Assembly (NCBI RefSeq): GCF_021869535.1
Contig: NW_026262712.1
Span: 67,302,100-67,366,099, forward strand
Origin: Mytilus californianus
Lineage: Eukaryota > Mollusca > Bivalvia > Mytilida > Mytilidae
Direction of reading: 5' to 3'
DNA: 64,000 bases
The notes under the pieces were generated by a model, which was not told the DNA's origin, did not search any database, and saw nothing but the letters and a program-made list of their open reading frames with translations. The position numbers were made by a program, and so were the translations under genes. This document shows positions 30,379-44,900 of the stretch, one piece after another. Position 1 is the stretch's first letter, and the number at the start of each line of letters is the position of its first letter.

Positions 30379-33300
30379 CAAGGGATGGAGTTTCAAAAAG
30401 AGTCTGACTATTGTTGATATGAAAAAAGAAATAATCAAGAAAGAAGGAGATTTTTTTTATCTGTTTGGTCATTTTCCTCATCGTTTAGTTTTTGCTCATT
30501 TGTATTTGTCTCCAGAAAATGAGTAAGACTTACGTAGAGCTTCGCTACTTTCCCAAAATTGTGTGTGCCTTAATTCCTTTGTTTTTCGCTTAACACCAAG
30601 AAGGTATATAATTCGGACCCGGTCACAGAGAACATACAAAAAAAGTAGTACATATGTTAAACAAAATAGTTCCTACGCGTAGCTGTAACTTTGTCCAAAA
30701 GTAAAAGAAAATTGGTAATTAATTGATATCAAATGAAAGGCTCTACGTCTTAGGATCACGATAGAACCCTTGATGGAAGTTTCCCATAAATAATAAAATA
30801 GGTATATGAAATTATGATTGGGGACATGTTTGCCCTGTTGCCCAGATCGGAAGTACCTGTTTTTATACTATCTTACTTTCGGGAACCAGTGAGCTCTATT
30901 ATGTGATATGTTCATTTTTTAAGCACAGTCAAGTCGGGATCAGATAAATTTGCTATGAAATAACTGCCGCTTTATTCTAACTTAAGACGAAATAGCTATA
31001 AATGCTTAAAATTGCATAGTGGTTTTATTCCTGAAAACAATTTTTGAAACAAGTGCGTGTCTGCGTTTCTATAGAATTCTGATTTTCTTCACTCAGAAAA
31101 ATACAAAAAAAAAAAGCAAATGTTTAAGAAGACTTGAGGTGAATTTCTGACACAATGGCTTTAATATGCATGGAATATTTGCCACTGGACGTTAAGTAGA
31201 AAACAATCAAATCAATCCACTATACTTGATACAAAGAAAAACTGGCAGTGCTTGTTTTTGTCAGCCTTCGGTGCACTCGGAAAATTAAATGCTGTATGAA
31301 TAAAAAGAGATGTGAGGTAAACGTCAATGAGACAGCAACCCAACTACAGAAATAACCAAAAGACATTTAGAGGGAGACGTGTAATCTTCAACAATAGACA
31401 GGTGTCCTAACAATATGTCACATAAGTGCTATCAGATTCATATTTTTTTCAGCCAACAGTATACACGTAATATTAAGTGCGAAACAGAAGGAGAATCAGA
31501 CGTGGTTTATACGTCAATTGAACAGCAGCCAAACGACAGAAATAAAAAAAAAAATCTTGATGCAGACATTAAGTCTACGACAAATAGACAGGTGATTACA
31601 CATTGTTGATATGTCTCGCTCTAAACTATCTCGATTCCATAAAAGATATACATAAATTCAACAGAAACTATCAAAGATATGATATTCACACTCAATTCTC
31701 TAAATAAAGGGGGAGGGGGCATTAACATTACGATATGATATACGACCGTTAACAACAACGTACCTTGACGTGGGACACACACACATTTAAGAAAATGTAA
31801 ATGGGCTATTATACTTAAGATTCATTTTATATATCTAACACCCCCCTTTTATCGTATAACATTCCTAGGAAAGAAAAGAGGACAAGATACAGCTAAGATT
31901 TAAATCTGACGCCTCCACGTACGTGCGGGTTTCACTCCGTCCCGTCGAGGGCTATGTTCCCAACAGACCTAGCCAGTAGTTACTAGACTGCGAGTGGATA
32001 ACAACACATGCAGTGCAAACTTATATGTACAAATTATTCAATGAAAAAGGTGCAATATATCAATGTTTTGCAAAATTTGTGTTTGTTATCACGAAAAAGC
32101 CATGATAAAGACTCATTTTCTGATTGAGTCGATGTTTAAAATTTTTTGGGACAATTAAATTTTAACCTGTGCAGATCACAACTTCGAAATAGACGAAAAA
32201 TGACAAAAACCTACAAACGTATATAATACGTATATAACTATCCAGATTTTTGCCAATACCTTCTCTGAGGAAATTTTGCAGATTGCGTACTATATAAGGA
32301 TTTTAAACCCTATACATCGTATGCTTACCTCGCAAAGACGGAGCTTGTTTTGTTACGTATTATGTCTGGAAAACGATTTTTTTGTGTGTTTTTTTTTTTA
32401 CTTTTGCTTTTTGCATTGTTTTGGTATTATTTTTTTTAAGAAAAGGGGGATGCCTTGAAACAGATTTTTCAAATGATAAACATCAGCTATAAAATACGAA
32501 ATACTTTCAATGTTTAGTAAATAGGCAACAATTTTTTGACACATGAAACATTCATAAGAGTAAAAGGAGATGCAAGGCATACATCAATAAAACAGCTAGC
32601 CAACAACACAAAACTGAACGGTATGAAATTTGCTGTTTTTTTATTTGATAAGATTCTCAGTTAAAATATACACCACTCTTCACGTGCAAGGGATGGAGTT
32701 TCAAAAAGAGTCTGACTATTGTTGATATGAAAAAAGAAATAATCAAGAAAGAAGGAGATTTTTTTATCTGTTTGGTCATTTTCCTCATCGTGTAGTTTTT
32801 GCTTATTTGTATTTGTCTCCAGAAAATGAGTAAGACTTACGTAGAGCTTCGCTACTTTCCCAAAATTGTGTGTGCCTTAATTCCTTTGTTTTTCGCTTAA
32901 CACCAAGAAGGTATATAATTCGGACCCGGTCACAGAGAACATACAAAAAAAAGTAGACAGTTAGTACATATGTTAAACAAAATAGTTCCTACGCGTAGCT
33001 GTAACTTTGTCCAAAAGTAAAAGAAAATTGGTAATTAATTGATATCAAATGAAAGGCTCTACGTCTTAGGATCACGATAGAACCCTTGATGGAAGTTTCC
33101 CATAAATAATAAAATAGATATATGAAATTATGATGGGGTACATGTTTGCCCTGTTGCCCAGATCGGAAGTACCTGTTTTTATACTATCTTACTTTCGGGA
33201 ACCAGTGAGCTCTATTATGTGATATGTTCATTTTTTAAGCACAGTCAAGTCGGGATCAGATAAATTTGCTATGAAATAACTGCCGCTTTATTCTAACTTA

Positions 33301-36300
33301 AGACGAAATAGCTATAAATGCTTAAAATTGCATAGTGGTTTTATTCCTGAAAACAATTTTTGAAACAAGTGCGTGTCTGCGTTTCTATAGAATTCTGATT
33401 TTCTTCACTCAGAAAAATACAAAAAAAAAAAGCAAATGTTTAAGAAGACTTGAGGTGAATTTCTGACACAATGGCTTTAATATGCATGGAATATTTGCCA
33501 CTGGACGTTAAGTAGAAAACAATCAAATCAATCCACTATACTTGATACAAAGAAAAACTGGCAGTGCTTGTTTTTGTCAGCCTTCGGTGCACTCGGAAAA
33601 TTAAATGCTGTATGAATAAAAAGAGATGTGAGGTAAACGTCAATGAGACAGCAACCCAACTACAGAAATAACCAAAAGACATTTAGAGGGAGACGTGTAA
33701 TCTTCAACAATAGACAGGTGTCCTAACAATATGTCACATAAGTGCTATCAGATTCATATTTTTTTCAGCCAACAGTATACACGTAATATTAAGTGCGAAA
33801 CAGAAGGAGAATCAGACGTGGTTTATACGTCAATTGAACAGCAGCCAAACGACAGAAATAAAAAAAAAAATCTTGATGCAGACATTAAGTCTACGACAAA
33901 TAGACAGGTGATTACACATTGTTGATATGTCTCGCTCTAAACTATCTCGATTCCATAAAAGATATACATAAATTCAACAGAAACTATCAAAGATATGATA
34001 TTCACACTCAATTCTCTAAATAAAGGGGGAGGGGGCATTAACATTACGATATGATATACGACCGTTAACAACAACGTACCTTGACGTGGGACACACACAC
34101 ATTTAAGAAAATGTAAATGGGCTATTATACTTAAGATTCATTTTATATATCTAACACCCCCCTTTTATCGTATAACATTCCTAGGAAAGAAAAGAGGACA
34201 AGATACAGCTAAGATTTAAATCTGACGCCTCCACGTACGTGCGGGTTTCACTCCGTCCCGTCGAGGGCTATGTTCCCAACAGACCTAGCCAGTAGTTACT
34301 AGACTGCGAGTGGATAACAACACATGCAGTGCAAACTTATATGTACAAATTATTCAATGAAAAAGGTGCAATATATCAATGTTTTGCAAAATTTGTGTTT
34401 GTTATCACGAAAAAGCCATGATAAAGACTCATTTTCTGATTGAGTCGATGTTTAAAATTTTTTGGGACAATTAAATTTTAACCTGTGCAGATCACAACTT
34501 CGAAATAGACGAAAAATGACAAAAACCTACAAACGTATATAATACGTATATAACTATCCAGATTTTTGCCAATACCTTCTCTGAGGAAATTTTGCAGATT
34601 GCGTACTATATAAGGATTTTAAACCCTATACATCGTATGCTTACCTCGCAAAGACGGAGCTTGTTTTGTTACGTATTATGTCTGGAAAACGATTTTTTTG
34701 TGTGTTTTTTTTTTTACTTTTGCTTTTTGCATTGTTTTGGTATTATTTTTTTTAAGAAAAGGGGGATGCCTTGAAACAGATTTTTCAAATGATAAACATC
34801 AGCTATAAAATACGAAATACTTTCAATGTTTAGTAAATAGGCAACAATTTTTTGACACATGAAACATTCATAAGAGTAAAAGGAGATGCAAGGCATACAT
34901 CAATAAAACAGCTAGCCAACAACACAAAACTGAACGGTATGAAATTTGCTGTTTTTTTATTTGATAAGATTCTCAGTTAAAATATACACCACTCTTCACG
35001 TGCAAGGGATGGAGTTTCAAAAAGAGTCTGACTATTGTTGATATGAAAAAAGAAATAATCAAGAAAGAAGGAGATTTTTTTATCTGTTTGGTCATTTTCC
35101 TCATCGTGTAGTTTTTGCTTATTTGTATTTGTCTCCAGAAAATGAGTAAGACTTACGTAGAGCTTCGCTACTTTCCCAAAATTGTGTGTGCCTTAATTCC
35201 TTTGTTTTTCGCTTAACACCAAGAAGGTATATAATTCGGACCCGGTCACAGAGAACATACAAAAAAAAGTAGACAGTTAGTACATATGTTAAACAAAATA
35301 GTTCCTACGCGTAGCTGTAACTTTGTCCAAAAGTAAAAGAAAATTGGTAATTAATTGATATCAAATGAAAGGCTCTACGTCTTAGGATCACGATAGAACC
35401 CTTGATGGAAGTTTCCCATAAATAATAAAATAGATATATGAAATTATGATGGGGACATGTTTGCCCTGTTGCCCAGATCGGAAGTACCTGTTTTTATACT
35501 ATCCAACTTTCGGGAACCAGTGAGCTCTATTATGTAATATGTTGATTTTTTAAGCACAGTCAAGTCGGGATCAGATAAATTTGCTATGAAATAACTGCCG
35601 CTTTATTCTAACTTAAGACGAAATAGCTATAAATGCTTAAAATTGCATAGTGGTTTTATTCCTGAAAACAATTTTTGAAGCAAGTGCGTGTCTGCGTTTC
35701 TATAGAATTCTGATTTTCTTCACTCAGAAAAATACAAAAAAAAAAAGCAAATGTTTAAGTAGACTTGAGGTGAATTTCTGACACAATGGCTTTAATATGC
35801 ATGGAATATTTGCCACTGGACGTTAAGTAAAAAACAATCAAATCAATCCACTATACTTGATACAAAGAAAAACTGGCAGTGCTTGTTTTTGTCAGCCTTC
35901 GGTGCACTCGGAAAATTAAGTGCTGTATGAATAAAAAGAGATGTGAGGTAAACGTCAATGAGACAGCAACCCAACTACAGAAATAACCAAAAGACATTTA
36001 GAGGGAGACGTGTAATCTTCAACAATAGACAGGTGTCCTAACAATATGTCACATAAGTGCTATCAGATTCATATTTTTTTCAGCCAACAGTATACACGTA
36101 ATATTAAGTGCGAAACAGAAGGAGAATCAGACGTGGTTTATACGTCAATTGAACAGCAGCCAAACGACAGAAATAAAAAAAAAATCTTGATGCAGACATT
36201 AAGTCTACGACAAATAGACAGGTGATTACACATTGTTGATATGTCTCGCTCTAAACTATCTCGATTCCATAAAAGATATACATAAATTCAACAGAAACTA

Positions 36301-39300
36301 TCAAAGATATGCTATTCACACTCAATTCTCTAAATAAAGGGGGAGGGGGCATTAACATTACGATATGATATACGACCGTTAACAACAACGTACCTTGACG
36401 TGGGACACACACACATTTAAGAAAATGTAAATGGGCTATTATACTTAAGATTCATTTTATATATCTAACACCCCCCTTTTATCGTATAACATTCCTAGGA
36501 AAGAAAAGAGGACAAGATACAGCTAAGATTTAAATCTGACGCCTCCACGTACGTACGGGTTTCACTCCGTCCCGTCGAGGGCTATGTTCCCAACAGACCT
36601 AGCCAGTAGTTACTAGACTGCGAGTGGATAACAACACATGCAGTGCAAACTTATATGTACAAATTATTCAATGAAAAAGGTGCAATATATCAATGTTTTG
36701 CAAAATTTGTGTTTGTTATCACGAAAAAGCCATGATAAAGACTCATTTTATGATTGAGTCGATGTTTAAAATTTTTTGGGACAATTAAATTTTAACCTGT
36801 GCAGATCACAACTTCGAAATAGACGAAAAATGACAAAAACCTACAAACGTATATAATACGTATATAACTATCCAGATTTTTGCCAATACCTTCTCTGAGG
36901 AAATTTTGCAGATTGCGTACTATATAAGGATTTCAAACCCTATACATCGTATGCTTACCTCGCAAAGACGGAGCTTGTTTTGTTACGTATTATGTCTGGA
37001 AAACGATTTTTTTGTGTGTTTTTTTTTTTTACTTTTGCTTTTTGCATTGTTTTGGTATTATTTTTTTTAAGAAAAGGGGGATGCCTTGAAACAGATTTTT
37101 CAAATGATAAACATCAGCTATAAAATACGAAATACTTTCAATGTTTAGTAAATAGGCAACAACTTTTTGACACATGAAACATTCATAAGAGTAAAAGGAG
37201 ATGCAAGGCATACATCAATAAAACAGCTAGCCAACAACACAAAACTGAACGGTATGAAATTTGCTGTTTTTTTATTTGATAAGATTCTCAGTTAAAATAT
37301 ACACCACTCTTCACGTGCAAGGGATGGAGTTTCAAAAAGAGTCTGACTATTGTTGATATGAAAAAAGAAATAATCAAGAAAGAAGGAGATTTTTTTATCT
37401 GTTTGGTCATTTTCCTCATCGTGTAGTTTTTGCTTATTTGTATTTGTCTCCAGAAAATGAGTAAGACTTACGTAGAGCTTCGCTACTTTCCCAAAATTGT
37501 GTGTGCCTTAATTCCTTTGTTTTTCGCTTAACACCAAGAAGGTATATAATTCGGACCCGGTCACAGAGAACATACAAAAAAAGGTAGTACATATGTTAAA
37601 CAAAATAGTTCCTACGCGTAGCTGTAACTTTGTCCAAAAGTAAAAGAAAATTGGTAATTAATTGATATCAAATGAAAGGCTCTACGTCTTAGGATCACGA
37701 TAGAACCCTTGATGGAAGTTTCCCAAAAATAATAAAATAGATATATGAAATTATGATGGGGGACATGTTTGCCCTGTTGCCCAGATCGGAAGTACCTGTT
37801 TTTATACTATCCAACTTTCGGGAACCAGTGAGCTCTATTATGTAATATGTTGATTTTTTAAGCACAGTCAAGTCGGGATCAGATAAATTTGCTATGAAAT
37901 AACTGCCGCTTTATTCTAACTTAAGACGAAATAGCTATAAATGCTTAAAATTGCATAGTGGTTTTATTCCTGAAAACAATTTTTGAAGCAAGTGCGTGTC
38001 TGCGTTTCTATAGAATTCTGATTTTCTTCACTCAGAAAAATACAAAAAAAAAAAGCAAATGTTTAAGTAGACTTGAGGTGAATTTCTGACACAATGGCTT
38101 TAATATGCATGGAATATTTGCCACTGGACGTTAAGTAGAAAACAATCAAATCAATCCACTATACTTAATACAAAGAAAAACTGGCAGTGCTTGTTTTTTG
38201 TCAGCCTTCGGTGCACTCGGAAAATTAAGTGCTGCATGAATAAAAAGAGATGTGAGGTAAACGTCAATGAGACAGCAACCCAACTACAGAAATAACCAAA
38301 AGACATTTAGAGGGAGACGTGTAATCTTCAACAATAGACAGGTGTCCTAACAATATGTCACATAAGTGCTATCAGATTCATATTTTTTTCAGCCAACAGT
38401 ATACACGTAATATTAAGTGCGAAACAGAAGGAGAATCAGACGTGGTTTATACGTCAATTGAACAGCAGCCAAACGACAGAAATAAAAAAAAAAATCTTGA
38501 TGCAGACATTAAGTCTACGACAAATAGACAGGTGATTACACATTGTTGATATGTCTCGCTCTAAACTATCTCGATTCCATAAAAGATATACATAAATTCA
38601 ACAGAAACTATCAAAGATATGATATTCACACTCAATTCTCTAAATAAAGGGGGAGGGGGCATTAACATTACGATATGATATACGACCGTTAACAACAACG
38701 TACCTTGACGTGGGACACACACACATTTAAGAAAATGTAAATGGGCTATTATACTTAAGATTCATTTTATATATCTAACACCCCCCTTTTATCGTATAAC
38801 ATTCCTAGGAAAGAAAAGAGGACAAGATACAGCTAAGATTTAAATCTGACGCCTCCACGTACGTACGGGTTTCACTCCGTCCCGTCGAGGGCTATGTTCC
38901 CAACAGACCTAGCCAGTAGTTACTAGACTGCGGGTTGATAACAACACATGCAGTGCAAACTTATATGTACAAATTATTCAATGAAAAAGGTGCAATATAT
39001 CAATGTTTTGCAAAATTTGTGTTTGTTATCACGAAAAAGCCATGATAAAGACTCATTTTCTGATTGAGTCGATGTTTAAAATTTTTTGGGACAATTAAAT
39101 TTTAACCTGTGCAGATCACAACTTCGAAATAGACGAAAAATGACAAAAACCTACAAACGTATATAATACGTATATAACTATCCAGATTTTTGCCAATACC
39201 TTCTCTGAGGAAATTTTGCAGATTGCGTACTATATAAGGATTTCAAACCCTATACATCGTATGCTTACCTCGCAAAGACGGAGCTTGTTTTGTTACGTAT

Positions 39301-41935
39301 TATGTCTGGAAAACGATTTTTTTGTGTGTTTTTTTTTTTACTTTTGCTTTTTGCATTGTTTTGGTATTATTTTTTTTAAGAAAAGGGGGATGCCTTGAAA
39401 CAGATTTTTCAAATGATAAACATCAGCTATAAAATACGAAATACTTTCAATGTTTAGTAAATAGGCAACAACTTTTTGACACATGAAACATTCATAAGAG
39501 TAAAAGGAGATGCAAGGCATACATCAATAAAACAGCTAGCCAACAACACAAAACTGAACGGTATGAAATTTGCTGTTTTTTTATTTGATAAGATTCTCAG
39601 TTAAAATATACACCACTCTTCACGTGCAAGGGATGGAGTTTCAAAAAGAGTCTGACTATTGTTGATATGAAAAAAGAAATAATCAAGAAAGAAGGAGATT
39701 TTTTTATCTGTTTGGTCATTTTCCTCATCGTGTAGTTTTTGCTTATTTGTATTTGTCTCCAGAAAATGAGTAAGACTTACGTAGAGCTTCGCTACTTTCC
39801 CAAAATTGTGTGTGCCTTAATTCCTTTGTTTTTCGCTTAACACCAAGAAGGTATATAATTCGGACCCGGTCACAGAGAACATACAAAAAAAAGTAGTACA
39901 TATGTTAAACAAAATAGTTCCTACGCGTAGCTGTAACTTTGTCCAAAAGTAAAAGAAAATTGGTAATTGATTGATATCAAATGAAAGGCTCTACGTCTTA
40001 GGATCACGATAGAACCCTTGATGGAAGTTTCCCAAAAATAATAAAATAGATATATGAAATTATGATGGGGGACATGTTTGCCCTGTTGCCCAGATCGGAA
40101 GTACCTGTTTTTATACTATCCAACTTTCGGGAACCAGTGAGCTCTATTATGTAATATGTTGATTTTTTAAGCACAGTCAAGTCGGGATCAGATAAATTTG
40201 CTATGAAATAACTGCCGCTTTATTCTAACTTAAGACGAAATAGCTATAAATGCTTAAAATTGCATAGTGGTTTTATTCCTGAAAACAATTTTTGAAGCAA
40301 GTGCGTGTCTGCGTTTCTATAGAATTCTGATTTTCTTCACTCAGAAAAATACAAAAAAAAAAAGCAAATGTTTAAGTAGACTTGAGGTGAATTTCTGACA
40401 CAATGGCTTTAATATGCATGGAATATTTGCCACTGGACGTTAAGTAGAAAACAATCAAATCAATCCACTATACTTAATACAAAGAAAAACTGGCAGTGCT
40501 TGTTTTTTGTCAGCCTTCGGTGCACTCGGAAAATTAAGTGCTGCATGAATAAAAAGAGATGTGAGGTAAACGTCAATGAGACAGCAACCCAACTACAGAA
40601 ATAACCAAAAGACATTTAGAGGGAGACGTGTAATCTTCAACAATAGACAGGTGTCCTAACAATATGTCACATAAGTGCTATCAGATTCATATTTTTTTCA
40701 GCCAACAGTATACACGTAATATTAAGTGCGAAACAGAAGGAGAATCAGACGTGGTTTATACGTCAATTGAACAGCAGCCAAACGACAGAAATAAAAAAAA
40801 AAATCTTGATGCAGACATTAAGTCTACGACAAATAGACAGGTGATTACACATTGTTGATATGTCTCGCTCTAAACTATCTCGATTCCATAAAAGATATAC
40901 ATAAATTCAACAGAAACTATCAAAGATATGCTATTCACACTCAATTCTCTAAATAAAGGGGGAGGGGGCATTAACATTACGATATGATATACGACCGTTA
41001 ACAACAACGTACCTTGACGTGGGACACACACACATTTAAGAAAATGTAAATGGGCTATTATACTTAAGATTCATTTTATATATCTAACACCCCCCTTTTA
41101 TCGTATAACATTCCTAGGAAAGAAAAGAGGACAAGATACAGCTAAGATTTAAATCTGACGCCTCCACGTACTTACGGGTTTCACTCCGTCCCGTCGAGGG
41201 CTATGTTCCCAACAGACCTAGCCAGTAGTTACTAGACTGCGAGTTGATAACAACACATGCAGTGCAAACTTATATGTACAAATTATTCAATGAAAAAGGT
41301 GCAATATATCAATGTTTTGCAAAATTTGTGTTTGTTATCACGAAAAAGCCATGATAAAGACTCATTTTCTGATTGAGTCGATGTTTAAAATTTTTTGGGA
41401 CAATTAAATTTTAACCTGTGCAGATCACAACTTCGAAATAGACGAAAAATGACAAAAACCTACAAACGTATATAATACGTATATAACTATCCAGATTTTT
41501 GCCAATACCTTCTCTGAGGAAATTTTGCAGATTGCGTACTATATAAGGATTTCAAACCCTATACATCGTATGCTTACCTCGCAAAGACGGAGCTTGTTTT
41601 GTTACGTATTATGTCTGGAAAACGATTTTTTTGTGTGTTTTTTTTTTTACTTTTGCTTTTTGCATTGTTTTGGTATTATTTTTTTTAAGAAAAGGGGGAT
41701 GCCTTGAAACAGATTTTTCAAATGATAAACATCAGCTATAAAATACGAAATACTTTCAATGTTTAGTAAATAGGCAACAACTTTTTGACACATGAAACAT
41801 TCATAAGAGTAAAAGGAGATGCAAGGCATACATCAATAAAACAGCTAGCCAACAACACAAAACTGAACGGTATGAAATTTGCTGTTTTTTTATTTGATAA
41901 GATTCTCAGTTAAAATATACACCACTCTTCACGTG
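30379..41935 (+). repeat. Satellite units 8-12, second subfamily
   Basis: Marked by 'ctgacgcctcc' (others 'ctgtcgcctcc') and 'gattgcgtac' (others 'gattgtgtac'). Units 9-13 share 'catcgtgtag'. Units 8-10 share 'gcgagtggata'. Units 9 and 10 share an 8-bp insertion ('agtagacagttagtac' near 32,952 and 35,268) and lie exactly 2,316 bp apart, a recent single-unit duplication. Units 11-13 share 'cccaaaaataat' and 'acttaatac'. Confidence 0.85.
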
Positions 41936-44900
41936 CAAGGGATGGAGTTTCAAAAAGAGTCTGACTATTGTTGATATGAAAAAAGAAATAATCAAGAAAG
42001 AAGGAGATTTTTTTATCTGTTTGGTCATTTTCCTCATCGTGTAGTTTTTGCTTATTTGTATTTGTCTCCAGAAAATGAGTAAGACTTACGTAGAGCTTCG
42101 CTACTTTCCCAAAATTGTGTGTGCCTTAATTCCTTTGTTTTTCGCTTAACACCAAGAAGGTATATAATTCGGACCCGGTCACAGAGAACATACAAAAAAA
42201 AGTAGTACATATGTTAAACAAAATAGTTCCTACGCGTAGCTGTAACTTTGTCCAAAAGTAAAAGAAAATTGGTAATTAATTGATATCAAATGAAAGGCTC
42301 TACGTCTTAGGATCACGATAGAACCCTTGATGGAAGTTTCCCAAAAATAATAAAATAGATATATGAAATTATGATGGGGGACATGTTTGCCCTGTTGCCC
42401 AGATCGGAAGTACCTGTTTTTATACTATCCAACTTTCGGGAACCAGTGAGCTCTATTATGTAATATGTTGATTTTTTAAGCACAGTCAAGTCGGGATCAG
42501 ATAAATTTGCTATGAAATAACTGCCGCTTTATTCTAACTTAAGACGAAATAGCTATAAATGCTTAAAATTGCATAGTGGTTTTATTCCTGAAAACAATTT
42601 TTGAAGCAAGTGCGTGTCTGCGTATCTATAGAATTCTGATTTTCTTCACTCAGAAAAATACAAAAAAAAAAAGCAAATCTTTAAGTAGACTTGAGGTGAA
42701 TTTCTGACACAATGGCTTTAATATGCATGGAATATTTGCCACTGGACGTTAAGTAGAAAACAATCAAATCAATCCACTATACTTAATACAAAGAAAAACT
42801 GGCAGTGCTTGTTTTTTGTCAGCCTTCGGTGCACTCGGAAAATTAAGTGCTGCATGAATAAAAAGAGATGTGAGGTAAACGTCAATGAGACAGCAACCCA
42901 ACTACAGAAATAACCAAAAGACATTTAGAGGGAGACGTGTAATCTTCAACAATAGACAGGTGTCCTAACAATATGTCACATAAGTGCTATCAGATTCATA
43001 TTTTTTTCAGCCAACAGTATACACGTAATATTAAGTGCGAAACAGAAGGAGAATCAGACGTGGTTTATACGTCAATTGAACAGCAGCCAAACGACAGAAA
43101 TAAAAAAAAAAATCTTGATGCAGACATTAAGTCTACGACAAATAGACAGGTGATTACACATTGTTGATATGTCTCGCTCTAAACTATCTCGATTCCATAA
43201 AAGATATACATAAATTCAACAGAAACTATCAAAGATATGCTATTCACACTCAATTCTCTCAATAAAGGGGGAGGGGGCATTAACATTACGATATGATATA
43301 CGACCGTTAACAACAACGTACCTTGACGTGGGACACACACACATTTAAGAAAATGTAAATGGGCTATTATACTTAAGGTTCATTTTATATATCTAACACC
43401 CCCCTTTTATCGTACAACATTCCTAGGAAAGAAAAGAGGACAAGATACAGCTAAGATTTAAATCTGTCGCCTCCACGTACGTACGGGTTTCACTCCGTCC
43501 CGTCGAGGACTATGTTCCCAACAGACCTAGCCAGTAGTTACTAGACTGCGGGTTGATAACAACACATGCAGTGCAAACTTATATGTACAAATTATTCAAT
43601 GAAAAAGGTGCAATATATCAATGTTTTGCAAAATTTGTGTTTGTTATCACGAAAAAGCCATGATAAAGACTCATTTTCTGATTGAGTCGATGTTTAAAAT
43701 TTTTTGGGACAATTAAATTTTAACCTGTGCAGATCACAACTTCGAAATAGACGAAAAATGACAAAAACCTACAAACGTATATAATACGTATATAACTATC
43801 CAGATTTTTGCCAATACCTTCTCTGAGGAAATTTTCCAGATTGTGTACTATATAAGGATTTCAAACCCTATACATCGTATGCTTACCTCTGAAAGACGGA
43901 GCTTGTTTTGTTACGTATTATGTCTGGAAAACGATTTTTTTTGGGTGCTTTTTGTTTTACTTTTGCTTTTTGCATTGTTTTGGTATTATTTTTTTTAAGA
44001 AAAGGGGGATGCCTTGAAACAGATTTTTCAAATGATAAACATCAGCTATAAAATACGAAATACTTTCAATGTTTAGTAAATAGGCAACAACTTTTTGACA
44101 CATGAAACATTCATAAGAGTAAAAGGAGATGCAAGGCATACATCAATAAAACAGCTAGCCAACAACACAAAACTGAACGGTATGAAATTTGCTGTTTTTT
44201 TATTTGATAAGATTCTCAGTTAAAATATACACCACTCTTCACGTGCAAGGGATGGAGTTTCAAAAAGAGTCTGACTATTGTTGATATGAAAAAAGAAATA
44301 ATCAAGAAAGAAGGAGATTTTTTTATCTGTTTGGTCATTTTCCTCATCGTTTAGTTTTTGCTTATTTGTATTTGTCTCCAGAAAATGAGTAAGACTTACG
44401 TAGAGCTTCGCTACTTTCCCAAAATTGTGTGTGTCTTAATTCCTTTGTTTTTCGCTTAACACCAAGAAGGTATATAATTCGGACCCGGTCACAGAGAACA
44501 TACAAAAAAGTAGTACATATGTTAAACAAAATAGTTCCTACGCGTAGCTGTAACTTTGTCCAAAAGTAAAAGAAAATTGGTAATTAATTGATATCAAATG
44601 AAAGGCTCTACGTCTTAGGATCACGATAGAACCCTTGATGGAAGTTTCCCATAAATAATAAAATAGATATATGAAATTATGATGGGGTACATGTTTGCCC
44701 TGTTGCCCAGATCGGAAGTACCTGTTTTTATACTATCCAACTTTCGGGAACCAGTGAGCTCTATTATGTAATATGTTGATTTTTTAAGCACAGTCAAGTC
44801 GGGATCAGATAAATTTGCTATGAAATAACTGCCGCTTTATTCTAACTTAAGACGAAATAGCTATAAACGCTTAAAATTGCATAGTGGTTTTATTCCTGAA

